A stretch of DNA of 64,000 nt from Geobacter sp. UBA5730 (GCA_002419465.1 DIGE01000012.1:17538-81537), one strand, 5' to 3'; positions 39,330 to 49,072 are shown, counted from the stretch's first letter. The notes: a model not told the origin generated them from the letters alone. Numbers and translations: made by a program.

Positions 39330-40175
39330 TCAAAACCTGTTAAACGGTGACCAGGGATAATCCTTCAAGTGTTCGCGCAGTTCCTCTTCCCGGTAACGGT
39401 TGACCCTCTGTAGGGCCAGCACCACAACCAACACGATCGGCAGCATAAAAATCAGGATGCCGGTCAGGGCCATCAGCTTTTCACCGATCCAGAGCGTAAC
39501 CCCCCAGTTAAACAGCAACACCGACAGGTAGAGCAGCGGCCCCAGCAACGAACGGAACGGCAGCGGGAAGACCCCCCGCGGCGTTTTTTCCTCCCTGGCC
39601 CGGTCAATCCACTGAAATGCCGCCACCAGCACAAAACTGGTCAACAGCCAGCCGGCGTAGTTGGACAGCGGCACCCCGAAGTGCACCCCCACCTCCCGGT
39701 AACCGTAGATCTGCCCCAGAAACCAGCGTTTACCCTGCAGCGCCACCGGATCAATGATGATATCCAGAAAGGTCTGCAGAAAGGCCCCCAGCACCAAAGC
39801 TGCCCAGGAACCCCGGATCGCGCGGGTCTCCAGGGTGACCAGCTCATAACCGCGGGTGGCCAGCGGCGAGAGGATCAGCAGGGCAGTCGTGTAGCTGCAA
39901 TAGGTCAGAAAGACATAGGAGAGTGAATCAAAGAACGGCACCCCCCAGATCCACAGTTCTTTGTGACTGGTGGTGTCGATGTAGTAGTACCAGCCGTAGG
40001 GAAACCCGGTGGTGATCGAGAGCTTCTCCGAAACAAAGGCGATCAGGTAGCCTGCCCCGATAAAGCTGGCGGTCTTCTTCCAGCCCACATGGGGTACGCA
40101 GGCCAACAGGAATGCCCCGAAAAAGGCGAACACGTAGGGCCGCAAGCTGATGGTGCCGAAAGCCAGATTCAACAT
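39330..40175 (-). CDS. CruF/DUF422-type carotenoid biosynthesis membrane protein
   Basis: A 281-residue polytopic membrane protein with about seven hydrophobic helices. Blocks such as FPYGWYYY, ELWIWGVPFFDSLSYVFLTY and FLDIIIDPVALQGKRWFLG are those of the DUF422/CruF family (carotenoid 1,2-hydratase-like or bisanhydrobacterioruberin hydratase). It adds water to a carotenoid end group in characterised relatives; no other carotenoid gene is in the window, so substrate is open. It directly follows metY on the minus strand (no gap). Confidence 0.75.
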   Translation of the reverse strand: MLNLAFGTISLRPYVFAFFGAFLLACVPHVGWKKTASFIGAGYLIAFVSEKLSITTGFPYGWYYYIDTTSHKELWIWGVPFFDSLSYVFLTYCSYTTALLILSPLATRGYELVTLETRAIRGSWAALVLGAFLQTFLDIIIDPVALQGKRWFLGQIYGYREVGVHFGVPLSNYAGWLLTSFVLVAAFQWIDRAREEKTPRGVFPLPFRSLLGPLLYLSVLLFNWGVTLWIGEKLMALTGILIFMLPIVLVVVLALQRVNRYREEELREHLKDYPWSPFNRF

Positions 40176-41459
40176 TTATTTCTGACTGGCCGCCAAGGCC
40201 TGATCAATGTCGGCGATGATATCCTCGGCGTTCTCAATCCCCACCGAGAGACGGATCAGGTCTGGCGCAACGCCAGACGAGATTTGCTGCTCTTCCGAAA
40301 GCTGACGGTGAGTGGTGCTGGCCGGGTGAAGCACACAGGAGCGGGCATCGCCCACATGCACCACCAACGCAATCAGCCGGGTGGCCTCCATGAACTTCTT
40401 ACCGGCCTCCCCGCCCCCCTTGATCCCGAAGGTCAATACGCCGCTACAGCCTTTCGGCAGGTATTTCCTGGCCCGCTCATGGCTTGGGTGGTTGGTCAGG
40501 CCGGGATAGCAGACCCAGGAGACGCTTTTGTGGGTCTCCAAAAATTTGGCAACCGCCAGGGCATTTTCACTGTGGCGCTGCATCCGCAACGGCAGTGTGT
40601 GCAGCCCCTGATTAAACATGAACGAGTTGAATGGCGAGGCGGTCATGCCCAGATCACGCAACAGCTGCACCCGGGCCTTGATGATATAGGCGGCCGGGCC
40701 GAAACTTTTGACATACTGCAGGCCATGATAGCTGCTGTCCGGCTCGGTAAGCTCAGGATAGCGACCGTTATCCCAGTTGAAGTTGCCGCCATCCACGACC
40801 ACCCCCCCCACACTGGTGGCGTGACCATCGATATACTTGGTGGCCGAGTGGATCACGATGTTGGCGCCATGCTCAAAGGGCCGGCACAGATAGGGGGTGG
40901 CAAAGGTACTGTCAATGATCAACGGCACCTGCTGCTGCCGGGCGATGGCCGAAAATTTTTCGAAATCCAGCACGTTCAAGCCGGGGTTGCCGATGGTCTC
41001 AGCAAACAGTGCCCGGGTGTTGGGCCGGAAAGCCGCCAGAATCTCCTCGGCCGGGGCCTCCGGATTAACAAAGGTCACCTCAATACCCATCTTGGGCAGG
41101 GTGCAGGCAAACAGGTTATAGGTGCCGCCATAAAGGGTGCTGGCGGTGATGAAGTGCTGCCCGGCCTGGCAGATGTTGAAAATCGACAAGGTGGTGGCAG
41201 CCTGCCCGGCCGAGGTGGCCAGGGCCCCCACGCCCCCTTCCATCTGGGCGATCTTCTGCTCAAAGGCATCGCTGGTCGGGTTGGCCAGACGGGTATAGAA
41301 AAATCCCGGTTCCTCCAGGTCAAACAGCTTGGTGACATGGTCGGCGCTGTCGTATTTGAAGGTGGTGCTCTGCACGATCGGCATGATGCGGGGCTCGCCC
41401 GATTTTGGCTCATAGCCGGCCTGCACCGCCAGGGTCTCGATCTTCCAGTTCTTGTTCAT
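40176..41459 (-). CDS. metY: O-acetylhomoserine sulfhydrylase (Cys/Met metabolism PLP enzyme)
   Basis: A 427-residue PLP enzyme of the Cys/Met gamma-synthase family. N-terminal FFYTRLANPTSDAFEQKIAQMEGG, the PLP phosphate-binding and substrate loop TSAGQAATTLSIFNI, the Asp block LIIDSTFATPYLCRP and the Schiff-base Lys in HSATKYIDGHATSVGG are present. Length and style (SGVLTFGIKGG) fit O-acetylhomoserine aminocarboxypropyltransferase. It makes homocysteine from sulfide. Ends exactly where the CruF-like gene begins. Divergent from the nitronate-monooxygenase-like gene. Confidence 0.88.
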   Translation of the reverse strand: MNKNWKIETLAVQAGYEPKSGEPRIMPIVQSTTFKYDSADHVTKLFDLEEPGFFYTRLANPTSDAFEQKIAQMEGGVGALATSAGQAATTLSIFNICQAGQHFITASTLYGGTYNLFACTLPKMGIEVTFVNPEAPAEEILAAFRPNTRALFAETIGNPGLNVLDFEKFSAIARQQQVPLIIDSTFATPYLCRPFEHGANIVIHSATKYIDGHATSVGGVVVDGGNFNWDNGRYPELTEPDSSYHGLQYVKSFGPAAYIIKARVQLLRDLGMTASPFNSFMFNQGLHTLPLRMQRHSENALAVAKFLETHKSVSWVCYPGLTNHPSHERARKYLPKGCSGVLTFGIKGGGEAGKKFMEATRLIALVVHVGDARSCVLHPASTTHRQLSEEQQISSGVAPDLIRLSVGIENAEDIIADIDQALAASQK

Positions 41460-41626
41460 TGATTACAGCCTCCTCGTCGAAGGGATTGGTAGCCGAAAAA
41501 GGTTTTGACATTATGCAGACTCAGGGCGCGGGGGTCAAGGGGCAACGGTTTTACACAACTATTACACCGGTTGCCGCGACCTCTTGCTATGGTATCAGCG
41601 TACCACTACCAAGCAGGAGGCTTGCC

Positions 41627-42712
41627 ATGACGCAACCACTCAAAATAGGGAAACATACCGTGCGCTACCCGCTGATTCAGGGAGGCATGGGGGTGCGCAT
41701 CTCCGGCGGAAACCTTGCCGGACACGTGGCCAGATGTGGCGGCGTAGGTCTGGTGGCTGCGGCAGGTATTGCCCTCAATAGCGACCACTATACCGGCACC
41801 AATTACTTCCAGGCTGAGCTGCAAGCCTTCCAGACCGAGGTTCGCAAGGCCCGCGCCATTGCGCCGGACGGTGTGATCGGGGTCAACGTGATGGTGGCGT
41901 TGTCCGATTACGAGGCGCTGGTCAAGGCGGCCATCGAGGCCGGGGCCCAGGTGGTTGTCTGTGGCGCCGGCCTGCCGCTCTCGCTGCCCGAACTGACCGC
42001 CCACGCCCCCGATGTTGCCCTGGTGCCGATCGCTTCGTCGCTGCGGGCGGCCCAGTTGATCGCCCGCACCTGGGAAAAGCGCTATCACCGCCTGCCCGAT
42101 GCCGTGGTGGTGGAAGACCCGGATACCGCTGGTGGCCACCTGGGTGAAAAGATGGAAAACATCGGCACCGGTGAGTATGACCAGTACGGCACGGTGCGGG
42201 CCATCAAACAGTTCTTCCGCGATGAATACCATACCGAGATGCCGGTGATCGCCGCTGGCGGCATCTGGGACCGGGCCGACCTGGAACACGCTCTGGCTGA
42301 AGGTGCCGACGGTGTCCAGATGGCCTCGCGCTTCGTCTGCACCGAGGAATGTGATGCCGATGATGCCTTCAAGCAGGCCTACCTGCAGTGCAAAAAAGAG
42401 GATATCGGACTGCTGATGTCACCGGCCGGCCTGCCGGGCCGGGCCATCCTGACCAACACCCCCAATATCCGCCAGTACGACCTGGATCATCACACCGTCT
42501 GCCGGCTGGGCTGCCTGAAAAAATGCACCTACAAGGAGTCCGGCGAGCGGTTCTGCATCGTCACCGCCCTGGACCGCGCCCAGCAGGGTGATGTGGAAAC
42601 CGGCCTGGTATTCTGTGGCACCAACGCCTGGAAGGCCGACAAGATCACCACGGTGCAGGCTATCTTTGATGAGCTGTTCGGCGCGGAACAGACGCTGCAA
42701 GAAGCGGCCTGA
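41627..42712 (+). CDS. Nitronate monooxygenase / FabK-like flavin protein
   Basis: A 361-residue FMN TIM-barrel protein of the 2-nitropropane dioxygenase family. Signs are YPLIQGGMGVRISGGNLAGHVARCGGVG near the start, VIGVNVMVALSDYEALV, VVVEDPDTAGGHLG, PVIAAGGIWDRADLEHALAEGADGVQMASRF. The C-terminal part carries a cysteine group (CRLGCLKKCTYKESGERFC), unusual for plain nitronate monooxygenases. ATG 41627 has GGAGG 7 bases upstream; the open frame upstream to 41405 is shadow. Could be an enoyl-ACP reductase-like enzyme instead. Confidence 0.8.
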   Translation: MTQPLKIGKHTVRYPLIQGGMGVRISGGNLAGHVARCGGVGLVAAAGIALNSDHYTGTNYFQAELQAFQTEVRKARAIAPDGVIGVNVMVALSDYEALVKAAIEAGAQVVVCGAGLPLSLPELTAHAPDVALVPIASSLRAAQLIARTWEKRYHRLPDAVVVEDPDTAGGHLGEKMENIGTGEYDQYGTVRAIKQFFRDEYHTEMPVIAAGGIWDRADLEHALAEGADGVQMASRFVCTEECDADDAFKQAYLQCKKEDIGLLMSPAGLPGRAILTNTPNIRQYDLDHHTVCRLGCLKKCTYKESGERFCIVTALDRAQQGDVETGLVFCGTNAWKADKITTVQAIFDELFGAEQTLQEAA

Positions 42713-42729
42713 CCGTTTCCAGACCTAGC

Positions 42730-42769
42730 ACGAATAGACCCGCCGGAGTGTTCCGGCGGGTCTATTCGT
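42730..42769. terminator. Perfect 18-bp inverted repeat after flavin-protein gene
   Basis: ACGAATAGACCCGCCGGA (42730-42747) pairs fully with TCCGGCGGGTCTATTCGT (42752-42769) over a 4-base loop GTGT. It sits 18 bases after the stop at 42712. There is no clear T-run, so it may be a hairpin terminator working in both directions or a stability element. Confidence 0.7.
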
Positions 42770-42863
42770 ATCTGATGGGAATAGAAACCGGGAAGTGTCC
42801 CGTATCACATGTCAGCAAGAAAATCGAACTTGATATGTTGTATTTTCATGGTAACATGTCCGC

Positions 42864-44012
42864 ATGATTTCACGATACCATCACATGCTTGATTTGCAAA
42901 AGGCCCTGAAAAGAAGTCGGGTAACCGTTCTTGTCGGCCCCCGCCAGTGCGGCAAAACAACCCTTGCGCGACAGTTTGTTGCACCCGACTCCCCGGCATA
43001 TTTTGATCTTGAAGATCCAGTCAGTCTTGCCCGACTCGAAGAACCGATGACCGCCTTGGGCGCTTTAAACGGCATTGTTGTGATCGACGAGGTGCAGCGC
43101 AAGCCGGAACTGTTTCCAATGTTACGGGTACTGGCAGATCGCACTCCTCTTCCTGCGCGGTTTCTGGTTTTGGGCAGTGCTGCCCCTGATCTGCTGCGCC
43201 AATCATCTGAATCACTTGCAGGGCGCATGGAGTTGCTGCAGATCAGTGGATTCAGCCTGCCTGAAGTTGGAACAGAAAATCATGCTGTGCACTGGTTGCG
43301 TGGCGGCTTCCCCCTGTCTTTTCTAGCTGCATCAGATGAGGACAGTCTGGTCTGGCGCAAAAATTTTGCTACAACGCTGGTGGAAAGGGACATACCCTTG
43401 CTGGGCATGGCCATCCCTTCGGCCACCATGCTCAGGTTTTGGACCATGCTGGCCCATTACCACGGGCAAACCTGGAATGCCGCTGAGCCAGCCCGGTCTC
43501 TGGGGGTCAGCGAAACCACAACCCGCCGCTATCTGGATCTGCTCGAAGGTCTTTATATGGTTCGCCAATTGCGGCCATGGCATGCAAATCTGAAAAAACG
43601 TCAGGTCAAAGCTCCCAAAATCTATCTGCGTGACAGCGGCTTGTTGCACAGTCTGCTTGGTATCCGCACAGAAGCCGACCTGTTGAACCACCCTAAGTGT
43701 GGGGCTTCGTGGGAGGGTTACGTTATTGAGGAGAGCATCCGTGCAGCACGTCCGGACGAAGCCTGCTTCTGGGCAACACATAACGGGGCAGAGATTGATC
43801 TGCTGCTGTTCAAAAACGGCCGTAAGATCGGTGTTGAGTGCAAGCGTATGGATGCCCCCCGCATGACTCCATCAATACGTCATGCACTGGATGATCTGCA
43901 ACTGGAGCGTGTTCTGATAGCGCACCCTGGTACACGCCGATACCGACTTTCCGACCAGGTAGAAGCAGTTCCCTTTGTTGAACTGTTGCTGGAGCTGCAA
44001 GAGGCGGCCTGA
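42864..44012 (+). CDS. DUF4143-family AAA ATPase
   Basis: A 382-residue ATPase with Walker A GPRQCGKTT (residues 25-33), Walker B GIVVIDEVQRKPELFPMLRVL, and the C-terminal DUF4143/DUF234-like region with GASWEGYVIEE and TEIDLL-type nuclease-like strand (AEIDLLLFKNGRKIGVECK). Such proteins occur as single accessory genes of unclear role, often with toxin-antitoxin or defence context. It sits alone between a terminator-like hairpin and ahcY's own promoter region, which suggests an insertion into a housekeeping neighbourhood. Function unknown. Confidence 0.83.
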   Translation: MISRYHHMLDLQKALKRSRVTVLVGPRQCGKTTLARQFVAPDSPAYFDLEDPVSLARLEEPMTALGALNGIVVIDEVQRKPELFPMLRVLADRTPLPARFLVLGSAAPDLLRQSSESLAGRMELLQISGFSLPEVGTENHAVHWLRGGFPLSFLAASDEDSLVWRKNFATTLVERDIPLLGMAIPSATMLRFWTMLAHYHGQTWNAAEPARSLGVSETTTRRYLDLLEGLYMVRQLRPWHANLKKRQVKAPKIYLRDSGLLHSLLGIRTEADLLNHPKCGASWEGYVIEESIRAARPDEACFWATHNGAEIDLLLFKNGRKIGVECKRMDAPRMTPSIRHALDDLQLERVLIAHPGTRRYRLSDQVEAVPFVELLLELQEAA

Positions 44013-44028
44013 CAAACTTACCCCTATG

Positions 44029-44068
44029 CCCGGCGGGGCTTTAACAGAGCGCCCCGGCTTGCTTTTTT
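44029..44068 (+). terminator. Candidate terminator before ahcY
   Basis: CGGGGCTTTAACAGAGCGCCCCG forms a GC stem; it is followed by GGCTTGCTTTTTT. It is placed 17 bases after the DUF4143 stop. The stem has internal bulges, so this is moderate. Confidence 0.5.
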
Positions 44069-44120
44069 CGCCCCGCCATAGTACAAACCCTTCACCTGAC
44101 AAGATCAAAGGAGTGCACAG

Positions 44121-45512
44121 ATGAACGACTCTATCGTAGCCGACCTCGCCCTGGCCGACTGGGGCCGCAAAGAGATCAAGATCGCCGAGACCGAGATGCC
44201 CGGCCTGATGGCCATCCGTGAGGAATATGCCAAAGCACAGCCACTGAAAGGCGCCCGCATCACCGGCTCCCTGCATATGACCATCCAGACCGCCGTGCTG
44301 ATCGAGACCTTGGTAGCGCTGGGCGCCGAGGTGCGCTGGGCATCCTGCAACATCTTCTCCACCCAGGATCATGCTGCGGCCGCCATTGCGGCCTCCGGGG
44401 TGTCGGTCTTCGCGGTCAAGGGCGAGTCACTGGCCGATTACTGGGATTACACCCACAAGATCTTTGAGTGGCCTGACGGCGGCTTTTCCAACATGATTTT
44501 GGACGATGGCGGCGATGCCACCCTGCTGCTGCATATCGGCACCAGGGCTGAAAAGGACAGCTCCGTACTGAGCAACCCCGGCTCAGAAGAAGAGACCATC
44601 CTGTTCGCGGCCATCAAGGCCAAGCTGGCCGTTGATCCCAGCTGGTATTCCACCCGGATCGCCCGGATCAAGGGTGTCACCGAGGAGACCACCACCGGCG
44701 TACACCGCCTGTACCAGATGCATGAACGGGGCGAACTGCGCTTCCCGGCCATCAACGTCAACGACTCGGTCACCAAGTCCAAGTTCGACAACCTGTACGG
44801 CTGCCGCGAATCGCTGGTGGACGGCATCAAGCGCGCCACCGACGTGATGATCGCCGGCAAGGTGGCCCTGATCTGCGGGTACGGCGACGTAGGTAAGGGT
44901 TCGGCCCAGGCGATGCGCGCCCTTTCGGCCCAGGTCTGGGTGACCGAGGTGGACCCGATCTGTGCCCTGCAGGCCGCCATGGAAGGCTACCGGGTGGTTA
45001 CCATGGAGTATGCCGCTGACAAGGCCGATATTTTCGTAACCTGCACCGGCAACTACCACGTGATCACCCACGACCACATGGCCAAGATGAAGGATCAGGC
45101 GATTGTCTGCAACATCGGCCACTTCGACAATGAGATTGAGGTGGCTGCCCTGGAAAAGTACCAGTGGGAGGAGATCAAGCCCCAGGTGGATCATGTGATC
45201 TTCCCGGACGGCAAGCGGATCATCCTGCTGGCCAAGGGCCGGCTGGTGAACCTTGGCTGCGGCACCGGTCATCCCAGCTATGTCATGTCGTCTTCCTTTG
45301 CCAATCAGACCATTGCTCAGATCGAGATCTTCTGCAATCCGGGCAAGTATCCGGTGGGGGTCTACACCCTGCCCAAACACCTGGACGAGAAGGTGGCCCG
45401 GTTGCAGCTCAAAAAACTGAACGCCCAGCTGTCCGAGCTGACCAAGGAGCAGGCCGACTACATCGGGGTACCGGTGGCCGGGCCGTACAAGGCCGAGCAC
45501 TACCGGTATTAA
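44121..45512 (+). CDS. ahcY: Adenosylhomocysteinase
   Basis: A 463-residue NAD-dependent hydrolase that splits S-adenosylhomocysteine to adenosine and homocysteine. Signature blocks are [23 protein letters not shown], the substrate-binding Lys/Asp region [24 protein letters not shown], the NAD motif [14 protein letters not shown], and the end AEHYRY. With metY nearby it completes homocysteine handling. AAAGGAG precedes the ATG. No SAH riboswitch sequence was recognised upstream. Confidence 0.96.
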   Translation: MNDSIVADLALADWGRKEIKIAETEMPGLMAIREEYAKAQPLKGARITGSLHMTIQTAVLIETLVALGAEVRWASCNIFSTQDHAAAAIAASGVSVFAVKGESLADYWDYTHKIFEWPDGGFSNMILDDGGDATLLLHIGTRAEKDSSVLSNPGSEEETILFAAIKAKLAVDPSWYSTRIARIKGVTEETTTGVHRLYQMHERGELRFPAINVNDSVTKSKFDNLYGCRESLVDGIKRATDVMIAGKVALICGYGDVGKGSAQAMRALSAQVWVTEVDPICALQAAMEGYRVVTMEYAADKADIFVTCTGNYHVITHDHMAKMKDQAIVCNIGHFDNEIEVAALEKYQWEEIKPQVDHVIFPDGKRIILLAKGRLVNLGCGTGHPSYVMSSSFANQTIAQIEIFCNPGKYPVGVYTLPKHLDEKVARLQLKKLNAQLSELTKEQADYIGVPVAGPYKAEHYRY

Positions 45513-45539
45513 CCAGACAATGCCGTTCACCCATTTCCG

Positions 45540-45568
45540 ACGGGACGGGGCGCCAAAGCCAGTCCCGT
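45540..45568 (+). terminator. Weak hairpin after ahcY
   Basis: ACGGGAC (45540-45546) pairs with GTCCCGT (45562-45568) 27 bases after the ahcY stop, followed by TTGACTTTC. Stem is short and the T-run poor; it may end ahcY transcription or be a leader structure of the rhodanese gene. Confidence 0.4.
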
Positions 45569-45594
45569 TTGACTTTCGTAAAGGACCGTAGCAG

Positions 45595-45909
45595 ATGCAC
45601 CCAAAGGAACTGCAAAAACAGCTGCAATCAAAGAAGCCGCCGCTGCTGCTGGATGTACGCAGCGGGATGGAGTACCGGATGGGCCATATACCCGGCGCCC
45701 AGCACCTGGCGTTGTGGAAGCTGCTGTTCCGGCTGACCGGCTCGCTGCCGGCCGACAGATCGACGCCGCTGGTGGTGGTCTGCGAGTCGGGCAGCCGCTC
45801 ACAGATGGCTGGTGAGCTGTTACGCAAGCGAGGTTACCGTGCGATCAGCCTTCTCGATGGTGACATGGCCGGCTGGCGGGGGGCTGGTCTGGCAGTGGAA
45901 AGAGACTAG
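45595..45909 (+). CDS. Rhodanese-like domain protein
   Basis: A 104-residue single rhodanese domain: LLLDVRSGMEYRMGHIPGAQHLAL, then active-site Cys63 in VVVCESGSRSQMAGELL and the C-terminal LDGDMAGWRGAGLAVE. Rhodaneses carry sulfane sulfur on the active-site Cys. It lies 53 bases before the GGDEF/EAL gene and upstream of YeeE and TusA-like genes, fitting a sulfur-handling group. Confidence 0.87.
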   Translation: MHPKELQKQLQSKKPPLLLDVRSGMEYRMGHIPGAQHLALWKLLFRLTGSLPADRSTPLVVVCESGSRSQMAGELLRKRGYRAISLLDGDMAGWRGAGLAVERD

Positions 45910-45962
45910 CCACCGCAGGGAACTATGGTACTATACTGACTGGTTACCCGCTCATCGTCATC

Positions 45963-47945
45963 ATGCAGCGGCGGCCATGGGAACGATACCATTCTATGCG
46001 CGATCAGACGATGCATACGGAGAGAGCACAACTGCAGGCAGCCCTGAAGGCCTCCCAGGAGCGGGAACAGGTTGCCTGCCGCTATATCCGCGAGAAGATC
46101 GACCAGTTGCTGAACCTGATGGGAACCACCCCCCTCAAGCCTGAGGAACTGGATGACCAGCACCTGATTGCGCTTGACCCGATCGGGATTGTCGCCGGCT
46201 CATTTGTGCAGGTGCTCGAGCATATGCATAAGACCAACAGCAGTCTGCGGCTGGCCAATGATGAGATCAAGGCGATCTTTGACTCTGCCGGAGCCGGCAT
46301 CCTGGTGCTTGACGTCAACCTGAACGCCCTGGCTTACAACAATCGCCTGCGTGAGATGCTCTCAATTTCCGAACCGCCCAGCGGCCAGCCACAGGCTTGC
46401 TGTACGGTGATCGGCTGTCCTGAATGCCCCATGCCTGACTGCGTGGCCTCCCGCATACTGGAAACCGGAGAGTCGATCCACCAGATTGACCGCTTGCTGC
46501 ATGACCGGCACTACTCAATCGCCGGCGCTCCGATTTATAACGACGATGGTCACATCCACCGCATCATCCTGCTCTACTCTGACATCACCGATCGCAAACA
46601 GGCCGAACTGGCGATTCATCAGCTGGCCTACTTCGACACCCTGACCAGCCTGCCCAATCGTGCCCTGTTGCAGGATCGGCTCAACCAGCTGGTCAACCAG
46701 GCCAGCCGGGATCAGTGTCAGGTAGCGGTGATTTTCCTGGACCTGGACCGCTTCAAAAACGTCAACGACACCCTGGGCCATGCCGCCGGTGACGAACTGC
46801 TGCAGGAGGTGGCTCAGCGCCTGGCTGGCCTGATGCGGGGTTCCGACACGGTTGCCCGCTTGGGTGGCGACGAATTTGTGATCCTGCTGCCGGGAATACG
46901 GCACGAGGAATATGCGGCCGATGTCGCCACCAAGATACTGGAAACCCTGGCAAAACCGGTCATGCGTGACGGCCAGGAGCTCATTTGCACCGGTAGCATC
47001 GGCATCGCCCTCTATCCCACTGACGGCACCAATAGCGACACCCTGCTGAAACATGCCGATCTTGCCATGTATCAAGCCAAGGAGCAGGGCCGTAACACCT
47101 TCCGTTTCTTCTCCCGCGAGATGAACACCAAGGCAGTGCAACGATTGCTGCTCGAAAACAGCCTGCGCCATGCCATGGAACGCCATGAGTTCCGCCTTTG
47201 CTACCACCCTTTGCTGGATGCCCGCACCAACCAGATCGTCAGCTGTGAAGCCCTGATCCGTTGGCAGCACCCCGAATTGGGCTTGCTGTTGCCAGACAGT
47301 TTCATCCCCTTGGCAGAAGACACCGGCCTGATTATTCCGATCGGCGAATGGGTACTGCGCGCCGCCTGTCAACAGCACCGGCGCTGGCGCAAGGCCGGAC
47401 TCACGCCTGTCCGGGTTGCGGTGAACATCAGCGCCTGCCAGTTCCGCCGGGGCAACCTGCTTGCCACGGTCGAGCGCGTACTCAGCGAAACCGGCACCGA
47501 GCCGAACTACCTGGAGCTGGAGCTGACCGAATCGATACTGATGCAGGCCCCGGACGAGGCCCGGGAGACCCTGAACGACTTGAAAGCCCTGGGGGTCCAC
47601 CTGGCCATCGATGATTTCGGCACCGGCTACTCATCCTTGAGTTATCTCAAGCTGTTCCCGATTGATCGCCTGAAGATCCCCCGCGAGTTTGTCCGGGATA
47701 TCACCAGCAACCCCGACGATGCCACCATCGCCAAAGCGATTGTCAGCTTGGGCAACAACCTGAACATGCGGGTGGTGGCGGAAGGGGTCGAGCGGATCGA
47801 TCAGCTGGAGTTTCTGGTCAGCCACGGTTGTGACGAGCTACAGGGGTTTTACTTTGCCCAGCCGATGTCCTCTGATGAGTTTGCCGAGTTTCTCAGCCAG
47901 GCCAGAACCGCACCCGACCGTGTTGATGCAAAGCCGCGGCCATGA
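45963..47945 (+). CDS. PAS-GGDEF-EAL protein with cysteine-rich sensor segment
   Basis: A 660-residue c-di-GMP-metabolising protein. Residues about 20-95 are helical; a PAS-like sensor spans about 100-215 and contains a cysteine group C146-C147, C152, C155, C160 (CCTVIGCPECPMPDC). The GGDEF motif (residues 301-305) and I-site RGSD five residues before it are intact. The EAL motif is at 429-431 with ELTES and DDFGTGYSSL; the usual LKID is LKIP here. Start at 45963 is uncertain; Met12 and Met17 are alternatives. Its stop overlaps the YeeE gene start (ATGA). Confidence 0.9.
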   Translation: MQRRPWERYHSMRDQTMHTERAQLQAALKASQEREQVACRYIREKIDQLLNLMGTTPLKPEELDDQHLIALDPIGIVAGSFVQVLEHMHKTNSSLRLANDEIKAIFDSAGAGILVLDVNLNALAYNNRLREMLSISEPPSGQPQACCTVIGCPECPMPDCVASRILETGESIHQIDRLLHDRHYSIAGAPIYNDDGHIHRIILLYSDITDRKQAELAIHQLAYFDTLTSLPNRALLQDRLNQLVNQASRDQCQVAVIFLDLDRFKNVNDTLGHAAGDELLQEVAQRLAGLMRGSDTVARLGGDEFVILLPGIRHEEYAADVATKILETLAKPVMRDGQELICTGSIGIALYPTDGTNSDTLLKHADLAMYQAKEQGRNTFRFFSREMNTKAVQRLLLENSLRHAMERHEFRLCYHPLLDARTNQIVSCEALIRWQHPELGLLLPDSFIPLAEDTGLIIPIGEWVLRAACQQHRRWRKAGLTPVRVAVNISACQFRRGNLLATVERVLSETGTEPNYLELELTESILMQAPDEARETLNDLKALGVHLAIDDFGTGYSSLSYLKLFPIDRLKIPREFVRDITSNPDDATIAKAIVSLGNNLNMRVVAEGVERIDQLEFLVSHGCDELQGFYFAQPMSSDEFAEFLSQARTAPDRVDAKPRP

Positions 47946-49054
47946 CCACTCCCCTGCTGATCATACTGTCAGGTCAACTGCTGCTGGGCCTGACCGCTGG
48001 TTTTGTGATGCACCGGGCCGATTTCTGCATGGCCGGCATCTTTCGCGACCTGTTCCTGTTCCGCCGCCGGACCATGCTGTATGCGTTAATTCTGCTGGTG
48101 CTTGCACTGATGCCGCTCTATGAACTGACCCGTCTGTTGGGCCTCACCAACTACCCCTTTGCATTATTCGGTCCGCCGTCATACGCCAACCTGCTGGGTG
48201 GCCTGCTGTTCGGGGTCGGCATGGTGCTGGCAGGGGGCTGTGTGGTGGGCAGCCTTTATCGTTTGGGTGGGGGCAGCTCATTAGCCGCCACCGCCGTACT
48301 GGGGCTGATCCTTGGCAGCCTGCTGTATGTCGAACTGGACGCCTGGTGGGGCGGCATTGCCAAGACACTCAGCTTTGCCACTGCGGCGATTACCCTGCCG
48401 CAACTGCTGGGCGTGCCGCCCTGGCTGCCTGTGCTGGTGTCGCTGGCACTGCTGACGCCGCTGGTGGCTCACTGGTGGCGGCAGGGCCTCCTGCAGGTCG
48501 CATTCGGGCCGGAGGGGCATATCCAGCCTTGGCATGCAGCCTTACTGTTGGCCGGTGTTGCGGCTGTCTCAACCGTGCTGGCCGGGATACCCTTGGGGGT
48601 TACCACCTCCTACGCCAAACTCGCCGGCTACCTGATGCTGCCCTTTGCCCCCGAGCACACCGCGTCTCTGGGGTTCTTTCAACGGCAAGGCTTCAACATG
48701 ATCCACCCGCTGTTCGGCATCAGGCTGACCGGCGGCGGCGGTCCGCGGCTGGACAGCATCGCCCTGATCCAGTTCCCCCTGATGGCGGGTCTGGTGGCAG
48801 GGGGGGCCTTGTCGGCCCTGCGGCTGGGCGAACTGCGCGTTTACTTCAATGCGCCGCTCCGCCAGTATCTTTCAGCGCTGTGTGGCGGGGTGGTGATGGG
48901 TCTTGCCAGCAGGCTGGCTCCGGCCTGCAACATCTGGCACCTGACCGGCGGCTTGCCGGTACTGGCCCTGCAGAGCATCCTGTTTGTGGCCGGTCTAGTA
49001 CCTGGCGCCTGGCTGGGTGCCCGGCTGCTGACACGACTTATTCTGAAGATCTGA
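47942..49054 (+). CDS. YeeE/YedE-family (sulfur/thiosulfate or selenium) transport membrane protein
   Basis: A 370-residue membrane protein with many helices and the family repeats GGCVVGSLYRLGGGSS and APACNIWHLTGGLP, where conserved Cys sit in Gly-rich loops. YeeE/YedE relatives take up thiosulfate or related sulfur or handle selenium, usually with TusA-type proteins. The ATG overlaps the GGDEF/EAL stop; the TusA-like gene follows by 18 bases. The pairing of transporter and TusA is characteristic. Confidence 0.85.
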   Translation: MTTPLLIILSGQLLLGLTAGFVMHRADFCMAGIFRDLFLFRRRTMLYALILLVLALMPLYELTRLLGLTNYPFALFGPPSYANLLGGLLFGVGMVLAGGCVVGSLYRLGGGSSLAATAVLGLILGSLLYVELDAWWGGIAKTLSFATAAITLPQLLGVPPWLPVLVSLALLTPLVAHWWRQGLLQVAFGPEGHIQPWHAALLLAGVAAVSTVLAGIPLGVTTSYAKLAGYLMLPFAPEHTASLGFFQRQGFNMIHPLFGIRLTGGGGPRLDSIALIQFPLMAGLVAGGALSALRLGELRVYFNAPLRQYLSALCGGVVMGLASRLAPACNIWHLTGGLPVLALQSILFVAGLVPGAWLGARLLTRLILKI

Positions 49055-49072
49055 TTCGACGGGAGGCTGGCC

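Noticed and set aside
39963..41462. Plus-strand open frame over metY and the CruF-like gene
   Set aside because: Antisense shadow of two well-recognised minus-strand genes.
41460..41626. Possible SAM riboswitch upstream of metY
   Set aside because: The divergent gap has no recognisable SAM-box blocks on the minus strand.
44013..44120. Possible SAH riboswitch before ahcY
   Set aside because: No SAH-element consensus recognised; only a terminator-like hairpin is seen.
47920..47945. Sequence GATGCAAAGCCG resembling the end of a c-di-GMP riboswitch
   Set aside because: It encodes the C-terminus of the GGDEF/EAL protein and lacks the upstream aptamer blocks.
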